A stretch of DNA of 64,000 nucleotides from Advenella incenata (GCF_004217095.1 NZ_SHKO01000004.1:62001-126000), one strand, 5' to 3'; numbered from the stretch's first letter, positions 44,908 to 54,227 are shown. The notes: generated from the letters alone by a model not told the origin. Made by a program: numbers and translations.

Positions 44908-46581
44908 ATGGAGACAAATAATATTCCGGATAGCCGGGGCAGCAATTTTTTTACGCTGGATCCTTATTCCGGCGCCTTGTTGAAAACTTATCTGCCGGCG
45001 CCGCTCTATACCCACCTGTTGCCGGTTTTCAATGAACTGGGCGCAGCAGTGGGGTCACGCCTGGATGAGCAGGCCGATACGGCCGATAAAAATCCGCCCC
45101 AACTGTCCGTGCGCAACCGCCAGGGCCAGGATGCCTGCGCGGTTACCAAGCATCCGGCTTATGTGGAACTGGAAAAAATGGCCTATGAAAAACTTGGGCT
45201 GGCAGCCATGTCGCACCGGCCGGGGGTTCTGGGCTGGAAAGAACCCTTTCCGCCCGCGGCCAAGTACGCGTTGTCGCATTTATTCGTGCAGGCCGAGTTC
45301 GGCCTGTGCTGCCCGGTCAGCATGACCGACTCTCTGGCGCGAACGCTGAAAAAATTCGGCAATCCTGCGTTGGTCGAACAAGTGTTGCCGCAAGTGACGG
45401 CAACTGAATTTGCCGATCTGCAACAGGGGGCCATGTTCATGACTGAGCAGGCCGCCGGGTCCGATGTTAGCGCTACGCAGGTGATCGCACAGCCCCACGA
45501 AGATGGGCACTGGCGGCTGACAGGAGACAAGTGGTTCTGCTCCAATCCCGATGCGGGCTTTGCCATGGTGCTGGCGCGCAGCGAAGCGGCTGACGGGCTC
45601 AAGGGCGTGTCGCTATTTCTGCTACCCAGAATATGTCCTGACGGAGCGCCTAATCAGTATCGAATATTGCGGTTGAAAGACAAGCTGGGTACCCGCTCTA
45701 TGGCCAGTGGTGAAATCAGGCTCGAAGGCGCCTTCGCATGGCTGATCGGCGAGCGTGGCAAAGGCTTTCAACAGATGGCCGATATGATCAACAACTCCAG
45801 GCTGTCAAATGGGATGCGTGCCGCCGGCCTGATGCGCCGTGCAGTCAGCGAGGCGGTCTATTTCTGCAGTCACAGAAAAGCGTTCGGCAAGCGGCTCATC
45901 GAAATGCCTTTGATGCAAAGGCAACTGGTCAAGATGATGACACGGGCCGAGCAGGCCCGCTCGGTCATGTTCCAAACAGCAACGGCGCTGGAAAAGGCCG
46001 ACGGCGGTGATGCGTTTGCAAGGGATTTGCTGCGCATCCTTACGCCACTGATCAAGTTTCGCGCCTGCCGCGATGCTCGCGTGGTAACCGGAGACGCCAT
46101 GGAAGTGCGGGGTGGCTGTGGCTATATCGAAGAGTGGGTTGAGCCGCGCCTCATGCGCGATGCCCACCTGGGCTCTATCTGGGAGGGTACCAGCAACATC
46201 GTGGCGCTCGACGTATTGCGTGCGATACGCAAGAGCAATGGGCTGGCTGCGCTGCAGACCCATGTACAGACATTGCTGGAAACAGGCAAGCCATGCGAGG
46301 AATCACTGGCCGTGCTGCAGGCAAACTGTATTGAAAATACATTTGCACTTGCACGGCGTGTGGCAGATAGTGAAGACGCCGTCATGGCGCGACAGGTTGC
46401 ATCGGCACTGTATCACGTGGCAGCGCTTGCTGGCATGCGCTGGGAAGCCGCCCATGCCGGATTGGAATCACGGGCCATGCTGGCCGATCAGGTCTTGATC
46501 CATCGTCTGGCGCCGCGTGATCCGTTATCACAGACGAAATACGAGGGTGCAATGAAGGCCCTGTTGGCGTACGCGCTGTAA
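44908..46581 (+). CDS. AidB-like acyl-CoA dehydrogenase
   Basis: A 557-residue FAD-dependent acyl-CoA dehydrogenase of the AidB branch. Features are FMTEQAAGSDVSATQ (FAD/substrate loop), LGTRSMASGEIRLEGAFAWLIGERGKGFQQM and the C-terminal YIEEWVEPRLMRDAHLGSIWEGTSNIVALDVLRAI, where EGT corresponds to the flavin-contacting segment. In E. coli AidB belongs to the alkylation response, but here the neighbours (Bug protein, CoA-transferase) point to CoA-ester catabolism. AAAGG (44896-44900) precedes ATG 44908. It is probably controlled by the divergent LysR. Confidence 0.88.
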   Translation: METNNIPDSRGSNFFTLDPYSGALLKTYLPAPLYTHLLPVFNELGAAVGSRLDEQADTADKNPPQLSVRNRQGQDACAVTKHPAYVELEKMAYEKLGLAAMSHRPGVLGWKEPFPPAAKYALSHLFVQAEFGLCCPVSMTDSLARTLKKFGNPALVEQVLPQVTATEFADLQQGAMFMTEQAAGSDVSATQVIAQPHEDGHWRLTGDKWFCSNPDAGFAMVLARSEAADGLKGVSLFLLPRICPDGAPNQYRILRLKDKLGTRSMASGEIRLEGAFAWLIGERGKGFQQMADMINNSRLSNGMRAAGLMRRAVSEAVYFCSHRKAFGKRLIEMPLMQRQLVKMMTRAEQARSVMFQTATALEKADGGDAFARDLLRILTPLIKFRACRDARVVTGDAMEVRGGCGYIEEWVEPRLMRDAHLGSIWEGTSNIVALDVLRAIRKSNGLAALQTHVQTLLETGKPCEESLAVLQANCIENTFALARRVADSEDAVMARQVASALYHVAALAGMRWEAAHAGLESRAMLADQVLIHRLAPRDPLSQTKYEGAMKALLAYAL

Positions 46582-46655
46582 TCTACATACATACTCAATT
46601 CTTACAATATGCGCCACCGGTTATGCTGCACGGCGCGCGCAACAGGAGCATACTC

Positions 46656-47636
46656 ATGAAAAAATCAAGGATATATGTCCTGGCAGGCTTGCTTGCCTGT
46701 CTGGCGGTTCCTGGCGCTGCGGTTGCTGCAGATAAATTTCCATCCGAAGTGGTCAAGCTCGTAGTGCCTTATCCGCCGGGCGGCCCTACCGATGCGTTGG
46801 CACGCCGGCTGGCACAGGGCGCCGGGGAAAAACTGGGTACCACGATCGTGGTTGAAAACAAGGCTGGGGCCAATGGCAATATCGGCGCCGAGTATGTGGC
46901 GCGCGCCAAGCCTGACGGCTATACCATTATGTTCGGCACGTCCGGGCCGCTGGCGATCAACAGCAGCATGTACAAAAACCTCGGGTACCAACCGGAAACA
47001 AGCTTTACACCGATCATGAAAATCGGCCATTTGCCCAACATTCTTGTCGTCAATCCCAAGGTCCCGGTAAAAAATGTACAGGAGCTGATTGCCTATGCCA
47101 AGGCCAACCCCGATAAGGTGACCTATGCTTCCTCTGGTACCGGGGCGTCGTCTCATCTGGCAGGCGTGTTGTTCAATACCATGGCTGGCACGCGTATATT
47201 GCATGTGCCATATAAAGGGACGGGACCGGCGCTCAATGACTTACTGGGCGGACAGGTTTCCATGGCCTTTACCGATGTTCTGACTGCGTTGCCGCATATT
47301 CGCGAACACAAATTGAATGCCTTGGGGCTGGCTGCAGGGCAGCGTTCCAAGGCGCTGCCCGAGCTGCCGACCATTGCGCAGCAGGGGCTGGACGGCTACG
47401 ACGTCAGTGTCTTTTTCGGCATTGTCGGACCGGCAGGCATGTCCGATCAGGTTGTCTCATCATTGAACGAAGCGTTCAAAAGCGCCATGGCAGAACCCGA
47501 CATTCAGGCTACCCTGGGTAGCCAGGGCATTGTGCAAGCAGACCAAAAGACGCCCGAAGAGCTGGCCCAATTTATTCACAGTGAAGTGAAAAAGTGGCAC
47601 GACGTCATCACCAACGCATCCATCAAACTCGATTGA
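46656..47636 (+). CDS. Bug-family periplasmic substrate-binding protein
   Basis: A 326-residue tripartite tricarboxylate transporter (TctC/Bug) receptor. The signal peptide MKKSRIYVLAGLLACLAVPG ends near AAVAA|DKFPS. The family marks are VKLVVPYPPGGPTDALARRLA, VVENKAGANGNIGAEYVARAKPDGYT and HVPYKGTGPALNDLLGGQ. AGGAG (46644-46648) precedes ATG 46656; an in-frame start at 46623 is less likely. It binds an organic acid in the periplasm. The membrane subunits TctA/TctB are not in the window, as is common for Bug orphans in Alcaligenaceae. Confidence 0.93.
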   Translation: MKKSRIYVLAGLLACLAVPGAAVAADKFPSEVVKLVVPYPPGGPTDALARRLAQGAGEKLGTTIVVENKAGANGNIGAEYVARAKPDGYTIMFGTSGPLAINSSMYKNLGYQPETSFTPIMKIGHLPNILVVNPKVPVKNVQELIAYAKANPDKVTYASSGTGASSHLAGVLFNTMAGTRILHVPYKGTGPALNDLLGGQVSMAFTDVLTALPHIREHKLNALGLAAGQRSKALPELPTIAQQGLDGYDVSVFFGIVGPAGMSDQVVSSLNEAFKSAMAEPDIQATLGSQGIVQADQKTPEELAQFIHSEVKKWHDVITNASIKLD

Positions 47637-47638
47637 TT

Positions 47639-48781
47639 ATGACCGAATCACAGACCCTTACTCCTCCAGCCTCGCTTACTGGCATTCGCGTTGTCGACCT
47701 GACACGGGTACTGGGCGGGCCGTACTGCACGCAGATTCTGGCTGATCATGGCGCAGAGGTGCTCAAGATCGAGCCGCCGACGGGCGACGAAACGCGAGGC
47801 TGGGGACCGCCGTTTATCGACGACACGGCAGCCTATTTCATGGGCGTCAACCGTAACAAGAAAGGCCTTGTCGCCGATTTGTCTACCGAGGACGGACAGC
47901 ATTTTCTGCGCGAGCTGTTGTCGCAGGCGGATGTTCTGATTGAAAACTTCAAGCCTGGGACACTGGAAAAATGGGGGCTTGGCAAGGATGCGCTGCAAAA
48001 GGAATTTCCGCAGCTTATCCATTGCTGCATTAGCGGCTTTGGTGCGGATGGCCCGCTGGGGGGCTTGCCCGGCTATGATGCCTGCGCCCAGGCTTTGTGT
48101 GGATTGATGAGTGTTAATGGAGAAAAGGGCGGCGCCCCGACGCGCGTGGGTCTGCCAGTAGTCGATATGGTGACGGGCCTGAACGCGGCCATCGGGGTGC
48201 TTCTTGCCGTGAACGAGCGCCGAACCAGCGGCCAGGGACAATATCTGGATATTTCTCTATTCGATTGCGCCGTCTCGCTGCTGCACCCGCATGCGCCCAA
48301 TTATTTTGCCAGCGGCAAGGTGCCCGGCCTGACCGGCAATGCACATCCGAACATCGCCCCATATGAAAGTTTTCCCACCGCCAGCGGCGAGTTATTTCTG
48401 GCCGTCGGCAACAACCGGCAATTTGCAACGCTGTGCAAAGTGCTCGAGCGCCCTGATATTGCCCAGGACGCGCGTTTTATCGATAATGCCCAACGGCTGG
48501 CGCATCGACAGATTCTACATGAGACACTGTGTGCAGTGCTGGCGGTGCATCAGGCAGCCGGGCTGGCCGATAAGCTGATGAAGTCTGGTGTGCCCGCTTC
48601 GCCGATAAACAACGTGGCTCAACTGCTGGCGCATCCGCACACCAATCATAGAAAGATGGTGATTGAGCAGGGCAGCTATCGCGCCATTAATACACCTATC
48701 AAACTGTCGCGCACGCCTGCACAATTTCGGTCACTCCCCCCGGGCTTTGGTGAGCATAACCAGGAGTACGGCGTAAAGTGA
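47639..48781 (+). CDS. CaiB/BaiF-type (family III) CoA-transferase
   Basis: A 380-residue formyl-CoA/carnitine CoA-transferase-like enzyme. Family marks are GIRVVDLTRVLGGPYCTQILADHGAEVLKIEPPTGDETRGWGPPF, with the catalytic Asp expected in the region of GLPGYDACAQALCGLMSVNG (PGYD), and VGLPVVDMVTGLNAA. It moves CoA between carboxylic acids. ATG 47639 is 2 bp after the Bug gene stop. It completes the AidB-like dehydrogenase/Bug/CoA-transferase unit, which reads as uptake, activation and oxidation of an organic acid. Confidence 0.92.
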   Translation: MTESQTLTPPASLTGIRVVDLTRVLGGPYCTQILADHGAEVLKIEPPTGDETRGWGPPFIDDTAAYFMGVNRNKKGLVADLSTEDGQHFLRELLSQADVLIENFKPGTLEKWGLGKDALQKEFPQLIHCCISGFGADGPLGGLPGYDACAQALCGLMSVNGEKGGAPTRVGLPVVDMVTGLNAAIGVLLAVNERRTSGQGQYLDISLFDCAVSLLHPHAPNYFASGKVPGLTGNAHPNIAPYESFPTASGELFLAVGNNRQFATLCKVLERPDIAQDARFIDNAQRLAHRQILHETLCAVLAVHQAAGLADKLMKSGVPASPINNVAQLLAHPHTNHRKMVIEQGSYRAINTPIKLSRTPAQFRSLPPGFGEHNQEYGVK

Positions 48782-48931
48782 TTTGTTCAAACACGGTTTA
48801 AATCGCACCGTCTGGTTACGGTTTTGCGGATAGTGTAATATTGATTTGACAGGCTTTGCCCGGGCGCCAATCACGCTTGCGCCGCAGCAGGCTCGCCAAT
48901 ATTCAATTTAATACGACACAACGAGACAGAC

Positions 48932-50725
48932 ATGACATACAAAACCCCTCTTGACGATATTTTCTTCAACCTTAAGGATATGGGCCTGCTTGAACAGGTG
49001 CTGGCCCTGCCAGGGTATGAGGAAATCAGCGACGATATTGTTGACGCTGTATTGCATGAAAACGCAAAATTCGTCCAGGAGGTGGTGGCGCCAACCAACC
49101 GGGATGGCGATCAGCAAGGTGCCAAATGGGATAACGGCAAAGTTACCACGCCAGCCTCGTTTGCCCAGGCGTTCAAGGCGTTCGCCGAAGGCGGCTGGCA
49201 GGGTTTGCAGCATTCACCAGAGCTCGGAGGTCAAGGTTTTCCGAAACTGATATCGGCCGTTATCTCCGAAAACCTGAACGCGGCCAATCTGGCCTTTGCC
49301 TTATGCCCGTTGCTCACAGACGGCTGCGTCGAGGCCATCACGCAGGCGGGCAGCGAGCAGCTCAAGCAGACGTTTATACCGCCCATGCTTGAAGGGCGGT
49401 GGACCGGCACCATGAATCTGACCGAGCCCCAGGCGGGCTCCGATCTGGCATTGCTTACTACCAAGGCTATTGCCCAGGGCGACGGCACCTACCGCATCAG
49501 TGGTCAGAAAATTTTCATCACTTATGGTGAACATGATCTGGCGGAAAATATCGTGCATCTGGTCCTGGCCCGTACCCCTGACGCACCCAAAGGCGTCAAG
49601 GGCATTTCCCTGTTCGTGGTGCCCAAGTTCCTGGTCAATGACGACGGTTCCCTGGGCAAACGCAACGACGTCTGGTGCGCCTCCATCGAAGAGAAGCTGG
49701 GCATTCATGGCAGTCCTACCGCCGTGCTTTTGTACGGCGCCGACAAAGGCGAGGTGGGCGAGGGCGCCATCGGGTATCTGGTCGGCCAGGAAAACTACGG
49801 GCTGCAATATATGTTCATCATGATGAACGCAGCCAGATACAACGTGGGCATCCAAGGTATATCCGTATCCGAGCGCGCGTTGCAGCAGGCCCGCGCCTAT
49901 GCGGCCGACAGGGTGCAGGGCAATGCGCTGGAAGGCTCGGCCGGGCCGGTCACCATCGACCACCATCCGGATGTGCAGCGCCTGCTGATGACCATGCGCG
50001 GCCTGACCGAAGGTGGTCGCGCCGTGGCGCTGTTCGCGGCCATGTGCAATGATGTCGCGCATCAGCACGCAGATGAAAAAACAGCTGATTTGCATCGTGC
50101 CCAGTATGAATACCTGGTTCCCATCGTCAAAGCCTTCAGTACCGAAAACTCGGTCGAAGTGGCTTCATTGGGCATGCAGGTGCATGGTGGAATGGGTTAC
50201 ATTGAAGAGACCGGCGCGGCCCAGTATTATCGCGATGCCCGAATTTTGCCCATATATGAAGGGACGACCGCCATCCAGGCCAATGACTTTATCGGGCGCA
50301 AAATCCTGCGTGACGGCGGCGCAGTCAGTCGCGGCTTTATCGCCGCCATGTGTGACACGGTTAATGCGCTGAATCAGCACCAGGATGATCCGGCACTTGC
50401 CTTTATTGGTACGCAGCTGGAAGTGGCAGTCCAGGCCTATCAGAATGCCCTGGATGCCACGCTTGAGTTCGCTGCCAGGGGACAGATGCGCAGTGCGTTT
50501 GCCGGGAGCGTGCCGCTTCTTATGCTTGCCGGTTATGTACATGCTGGCTGGCATCTGGCTAACGCTGCGCTCAAAAGCCGTGAGCGACAATCGGATATTC
50601 ATCGGCAGAAACAGGCCACTGCGGTATTTTATGCCGCTCATCTATTGCCCAGAGCACTGTCATTGTCATCTGCAGTCAAGGCGGGCGACAATGTGCAGGA
50701 AGCATTTTCAGCCGTATTTTCCTAA
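48932..50725 (+). CDS. Large acyl-CoA dehydrogenase (C-terminal-like domain)
   Basis: A 597-residue acyl-CoA dehydrogenase with an extended N-terminus and the extra C-terminal domain seen in long FadE/DmdC-like members. Features are MNLTEPQAGSDLALLTTKA, KIFITYGEHDL, LGIHGSPTAVLLYG and the catalytic-region YRDARILPIYEGTTAIQANDFIGRK. It is a different branch from the AidB-like enzyme upstream. It is transcribed alone after a 150-bp gap. Substrate is probably a medium or branched acyl-CoA; this is inferred. Confidence 0.92.
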   Translation: MTYKTPLDDIFFNLKDMGLLEQVLALPGYEEISDDIVDAVLHENAKFVQEVVAPTNRDGDQQGAKWDNGKVTTPASFAQAFKAFAEGGWQGLQHSPELGGQGFPKLISAVISENLNAANLAFALCPLLTDGCVEAITQAGSEQLKQTFIPPMLEGRWTGTMNLTEPQAGSDLALLTTKAIAQGDGTYRISGQKIFITYGEHDLAENIVHLVLARTPDAPKGVKGISLFVVPKFLVNDDGSLGKRNDVWCASIEEKLGIHGSPTAVLLYGADKGEVGEGAIGYLVGQENYGLQYMFIMMNAARYNVGIQGISVSERALQQARAYAADRVQGNALEGSAGPVTIDHHPDVQRLLMTMRGLTEGGRAVALFAAMCNDVAHQHADEKTADLHRAQYEYLVPIVKAFSTENSVEVASLGMQVHGGMGYIEETGAAQYYRDARILPIYEGTTAIQANDFIGRKILRDGGAVSRGFIAAMCDTVNALNQHQDDPALAFIGTQLEVAVQAYQNALDATLEFAARGQMRSAFAGSVPLLMLAGYVHAGWHLANAALKSRERQSDIHRQKQATAVFYAAHLLPRALSLSSAVKAGDNVQEAFSAVFS

Positions 50726-50879
50726 TACGCATGAGTGCCGCAGTTTTGTTTTAATATGCAAATTGGGTATATCAAAATTATTATTTATTCTTTTAGGGAA
50801 TAAATAATCTTTGCCATAATCCCGGTATACAGTCCGATGCATTGCATCGGACATTCCCCACGCTTACCAAGGAGATACC

Positions 50880-51524
50880 ATGAGCACAACACTGCGTTTG
50901 GGCGATACCGCCCCCGATTTTGAACAGAATTCGTCCACTGGCCCCATCAAGTTTCACGAGTTTCTGGGCGACAGCTGGGGTGTTCTGTTTTCTCACCCGG
51001 CCGACTTCACGCCTGTTTGCACCACCGAGCTTGGTTATACGGCAAAGCTGGCCGACGAATTTGCAAAGCGTAATGTAAAAGTACTGGCTGTCTCTGTAGA
51101 TGATGCCGATTCACACAACAAATGGATCGAAGACATCAACGATACGCAGAATACAACAGTGAATTTTCCGATTCTGGCCGATGATGATCGCAAAGTGTCT
51201 ACGCTTTACGACATGATCCATCCCAACGCCAGCGCAACGGTCACTGTACGCTCTGTATTCATTATTGATCCGGCAAAGAAAATTCGCCTGACCATTACTT
51301 ACCCGGCCAGTACCGGCCGCAATTTCAATGAAATCCTGCGCGTTATTGATTCATTGCAACTGACCGATTCCCATAGCGTGGCCACGCCGGTCAACTGGGT
51401 AGACGGCGATGACGTAATCATTGTTCCGTCATTGAAAGATCCTGAGGTGCTGAAACAGAAATTCCCCAAAGGTTTTACAGAAGTACGCCCCTATTTGCGT
51501 ACGACGCCACAGCCAAATAAATAA
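50880..51524 (+). CDS. 1-Cys peroxiredoxin
   Basis: A 214-residue Prx6-type peroxiredoxin that reduces peroxides. The peroxidatic Cys lies in HPADFTPVCTTELGYTAKL, and the Arg of the active site in VRSVFIIDPAKKIRLTITYP. No second (resolving) Cys is present, placing it in the 1-Cys class. The extended C-terminal domain (VNWVDGDDVIIVPSLKDPEVLKQKFPKGF) is typical. AAGGAG just upstream is a strong ribosome-binding site. A bidirectional terminator follows. Confidence 0.94.
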   Translation: MSTTLRLGDTAPDFEQNSSTGPIKFHEFLGDSWGVLFSHPADFTPVCTTELGYTAKLADEFAKRNVKVLAVSVDDADSHNKWIEDINDTQNTTVNFPILADDDRKVSTLYDMIHPNASATVTVRSVFIIDPAKKIRLTITYPASTGRNFNEILRVIDSLQLTDSHSVATPVNWVDGDDVIIVPSLKDPEVLKQKFPKGFTEVRPYLRTTPQPNK

Positions 51525-51600
51525 TCGGCCCTGTGGGCATGTTCTGATTGTGCTTTGTCACAGCCAGAACGCCTCACCTTCCTTTGGGCGGTGATTCGAC

Positions 51601-51635
51601 AAAAAAGCCATGACGGTTCAAGTCATGGCTTTTTT
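51601..51635. terminator. Bidirectional terminator after peroxiredoxin gene
   Basis: GCCATGAC (51607-51614) / GTCATGGC (51622-51629) with a 7-nt loop is flanked by six A (51601-51606) and six T (51630-51635). It ends the peroxiredoxin transcript and isolates the downstream SOS-controlled gene. From here to 51930 I see no gene. Confidence 0.92.
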
Positions 51636-51933
51636 ACATGTGGCCAAGGCGTTCATGCTGCCGCATCCAGGGACCATGGCTTTTCGGGCCCAGGGAGGCA
51701 CCTCTCGGTAAAGCGGTACTCGTCTAAAGAGGGCATGTCTGTTTGGCAACCGTGGTGGCCGCAAGTGATATGGATCAGTTGATTGGCAGCGCCACAGGTT
51801 TTGCGCGGGCAGAGTAGGGACGAGGGGACTTTTAATCTTCTGATGTAAAAGAAGAAAATATTTTTGGGGGTGTGATATCGAAGATGGAATACAACACAGG
51901 GGTGTAACGGGCTGAAATTGCGCTTGCAAAATA

Positions 51934-51953
51934 TACTGTATGGATATACAGTA
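51934..51953 (+). promoter_or_regulatory. LexA (SOS) box overlapping a promoter
   Basis: TACTGTATGGATATACAGTA contains CTGT-N8-ACAG (51936-51951) and has 8-bp perfect arms (ATACTGTA/TACAGTAT, 51933-51954). It fits the E. coli LexA consensus almost base for base. It lies between and over -35 TTGCAA (51924-51929) and -10 TACAGT (51947-51952), which are 17 bp apart, so LexA would occlude RNA polymerase. The downstream gene is the 70-residue membrane protein at 52106. Confidence 0.85.
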
Positions 51954-51980
51954 TGACTTATCGCAATGCATAGTCGCGAT

Positions 51981-52080
51981 ATAACTAGATTAGGGTCCTA
52001 GTTATCGCCTGCCCGCCGTTGAATGTGGTTCCAGTTTGGTGTTTTCCAGCATTCAGATTGTCATTCGGCCCGGGCGGGCA
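51981..52080 (+). promoter_or_regulatory. Structured leader of SOS-box gene
   Basis: Between the promoter and ATG 52106 lies a leader of about 145 nt with two pairing segments. ATAACTAG (51981-51988) pairs with CTAGTTAT (51998-52005). TGCCCGCC (52010-52017) pairs with GGCGGGCA (52073-52080). The second stem closes 13 nt before the GGAG (52095-52098) and could control ribosome access. Both arms are perfect 8-bp complements. Confidence 0.55.
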
Positions 52081-52105
52081 CCTCTTAACTCTTGGAGAAT
52101 TCATC

Positions 52106-52318
52106 ATGACAACCCAAATTCGCAAGCCCGGTGCCCCTTCTGCTTCAACTATATCAGCCTGCCGTCAGTTCGACCAGTCCTTTGCTACGCTTTATCGTAA
52201 AAAAAGCAGCAAAATACAGCGCAGCAGTCATGTGCTGGCCGATATTTGCATGGTGGCCGCTTGGTTTGCATTAATTCCGGTTATGAATCTTTTGGGTACG
52301 GCAGCCGGTCTGGCTTAA
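52106..52318 (+). CDS. SOS-controlled 70-residue membrane protein, unknown
   Basis: A 70-residue protein I do not recognise. The first 45 residues are polar and basic (MTTQIRKPGAPSASTISACR..., LYRKKSSKIQRSSH). The C-terminus has one hydrophobic span of about 22 residues (VLADICMVAAWFALIPVMNLL). The expected topology is N-in, single span. GGAG (52095-52098) is 7 nt before ATG 52106. The only promoter seen upstream is covered by a LexA box, so expression should rise on DNA damage. By size and control it recalls SOS-induced toxins (TisB) or division inhibitors (SidA), but there is no sequence match. Confidence 0.7.
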   Translation: MTTQIRKPGAPSASTISACRQFDQSFATLYRKKSSKIQRSSHVLADICMVAAWFALIPVMNLLGTAAGLA

Positions 52319-52900
52319 TGGCCATATCGTTACGGCGTCAAGGACGGGGCCGGGAGCTGCATATCGCCAATCGATTATATTGCTGATCGACCGCCGCCGC
52401 TTCCCAAACATACCGTTGCTTCCTTGTTGTTTCTTTGCCGTTTTCCATATATCACGGTTTTGCATACACCTCGGTCTTCTAAATCGTCGGTTCACCTACA
52501 GCGTTTTATCCTATCTATCGCTGTGTCCATAGGCTGCGGTTAGCAGGCTGTTACTCTCGTAAAAACCGCCGTTTAAATAACACCGTTGCGGGCCGGTCGT
52601 CGCCTGCCCTGGGTTGTCCTCAGGCGGTGTTGCACCCCGGTGGCCTCGCGCACAGCATGCGATGGCGCGGGGCGACGAAGCTGGTTTTGCTGGGGTTTTG
52701 TTGCTTTTTTATTGAATTCAATAACTTAAGCGCAATTGTTTACGCAAAAAGGGCCAGATTGCTGGTCAGCTTATCTCTAATAAGTTATACTTGCGAGTTC
52801 TATTTATCCTCTGTCGGCGAACGCACCTGAATGGGTCGGTGCAATCACAAATAATGTGACGTTATTCTAAACAGCCGTTCATGATGAACCGGAGTCTATT
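52319..52900. other. 582-bp non-coding region before rplS
   Basis: No supported gene. AACAC (52580-52584) and CGCCTG (52601-52606) together mirror CAGGCGGTGTT (52621-52631), forming a bulged stem of about 11 bp that could be a small RNA or leader element. GTTCAT-G-ATGAAC (52877-52889) is a palindrome just before the rplS ribosome-binding site and may be an r-protein autoregulatory hairpin. A promoter for rplS lies at 52763-52791. Confidence 0.45.
52763..52791 (+). promoter_or_regulatory. Probable rplS promoter
   Basis: TGGTCA (52763-52768) and TATACT (52786-52791) are separated by 17 bp. Transcription would start near 52798, giving a leader of about 100 nt before rplS at 52901. Confidence 0.45.
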
Positions 52901-53287
52901 ATGAATCTTATCGAAAAACTCGAGCAGGAAGAAATCCAGCGTCTGACTGGTGGCACTCCTGTTACTGAATTTGCACCCGGCGACACCGTTGTGGTTAGCG
53001 TGAATGTAGTTGAAGGCACGCGTAAACGTACTCAGGCGTACGAAGGCGTGGTCATTGCCAAGCGCAACCGCGGTCTGAATTCTGCTTTCATTGTCCGCAA
53101 AATTTCTTCAGGCGAAGCCGTTGAACGGACATTCCAGCTGTATTCTCCACAAATTGCATCTATCGTCGTTAAACGTCGCGGTGATGTACGTCGTGCGAAA
53201 CTGTATTACCTGCGCAATCGTTCTGGTAAAGCTGCGCGTATCAAAGAAAAATTGGTACGCAAGGCCGATAAACAGGCAACTGCATAA
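52901..53287 (+). CDS. rplS: 50S ribosomal protein L19
   Basis: A 128-residue L19 of the large subunit, located at the 30S-50S interface. The sequence [20 protein letters not shown]..., [60 protein letters not shown] is unmistakable. GGAG precedes ATG 52901. The usual rpsP-rimM-trmD partners are not upstream in this window; the gene has its own promoter region and terminator and appears monocistronic. Confidence 0.98.
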   Translation: MNLIEKLEQEEIQRLTGGTPVTEFAPGDTVVVSVNVVEGTRKRTQAYEGVVIAKRNRGLNSAFIVRKISSGEAVERTFQLYSPQIASIVVKRRGDVRRAKLYYLRNRSGKAARIKEKLVRKADKQATA

Positions 53288-53363
53288 GCGGTTTTCAGTT
53301 ACTGCTTTATCCAGTTTTACCCTGTTGGCGTCGCCAGGTGTCTTATGGTGGCGTAAATGGGTT

Positions 53364-53392
53364 GAAAAAAGCCGGCATTGCCGGCTTTTTTC
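53364..53392. terminator. Bidirectional terminator after rplS
   Basis: GAAAAAAGCCGGC (53364-53376) and GCCGGCTTTTTTC (53380-53392) are perfect complements around a 3-nt loop. The T run gives a strong rho-independent terminator for rplS. Confidence 0.95.
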
Positions 53393-53507
53393 AATGGGCG
53401 TTTATCACGCCTTCCAGTTTCATTTTGTTCCGGATGGACAGCAGCGATGCTTACGTGCCGTAAAATGGACATGTTGATAACTATAATCGATTCCATAGGA
53501 CACTGTT

Positions 53508-54227
53508 TTGACTGAACCACTAAGAAAGCCTATTACGCCCGGTTTTGACGTGCAGGCACAAAAATGGACGGTGGCCAATGAGAACCTGCACGCTATTTCT
53601 CCTTCTGTGCTGACGGCTTCGCTCATCGAGCGCGCCTTTGATCATGGGCTGGTCTGGTCTGCCGATGCGCTGGTTCACCAATGGAACGAAGCAAAAATCA
53701 TTCAATACCAGTCAGAGTCCTATATTGACTCTGCGGTACTTATGCCTCTGGTAAAGCGCGATGATGAAATTTTCGTGCTGTTGACCAAGCGCTCTGAAAA
53801 ACTGTATCACCACCCGGGGCAGGTCAGTTTCCCCGGCGGACGGGTAGAAGAGGGCGATATCAATCCACAGCACACAGCATTGCGGGAAACCTTTGAAGAA
53901 ATTGGTGTGCCTACGCAGGCGGTTACGATGCTCGGTCAATTGCCGGAATTTTATACTGGCACGGGCTTTCTGCTGCGCCCCTACGTTGGCTGGCTCGCTA
54001 ATACGGTTGAAATAAAAACTGACCAGGTGGAGGTCGCAGAAGTCTTTCAGGTGCCACTGGCGTTTCTGATGGATCCGGCCAATCATCGTCTGCATCATGC
54101 CATCGCCCCGGACGGCAATGAAAGATATTATTACTCCATGCCCTGGAACGGTTATTTTATTTGGGGTGCCACTGCAAACGTGATCAGAAATTTCTACCAT
54201 CGCCTGTTGGCCGTGGTTCAGGCCTGA
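53508..54227 (+). CDS. NUDIX CoA pyrophosphatase (NudL-like)
   Basis: A 239-residue NUDIX hydrolase of the CoA pyrophosphatase group. The NUDIX box is complete: GGRVEEGDINPQHTALRETFEEIGV (GX5EX7REUXEEXGU). The preceding TKRSEKLYHHPGQVSFPGG matches the NudL/Nudt7-type CoA motif (LLTxRSxxLxxHxGQVxFPGG). The start is TTG 53508, with AGGA about 8 nt upstream. It hydrolyses CoA or acyl-CoA to phosphopantetheine and 3',5'-ADP. The rplS-NUDIX-rsgA-M48-orn order suits betaproteobacteria. Confidence 0.9.
   Translation: MTEPLRKPITPGFDVQAQKWTVANENLHAISPSVLTASLIERAFDHGLVWSADALVHQWNEAKIIQYQSESYIDSAVLMPLVKRDDEIFVLLTKRSEKLYHHPGQVSFPGGRVEEGDINPQHTALRETFEEIGVPTQAVTMLGQLPEFYTGTGFLLRPYVGWLANTVEIKTDQVEVAEVFQVPLAFLMDPANHRLHHAIAPDGNERYYYSMPWNGYFIWGATANVIRNFYHRLLAVVQA

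Noticed and set aside
52627-52830. 67-codon plus-strand frame before rplS
   Set aside because: No ribosome-binding site. It runs through the probable rplS promoter, and the sequence resembles translated AT-rich spacer.
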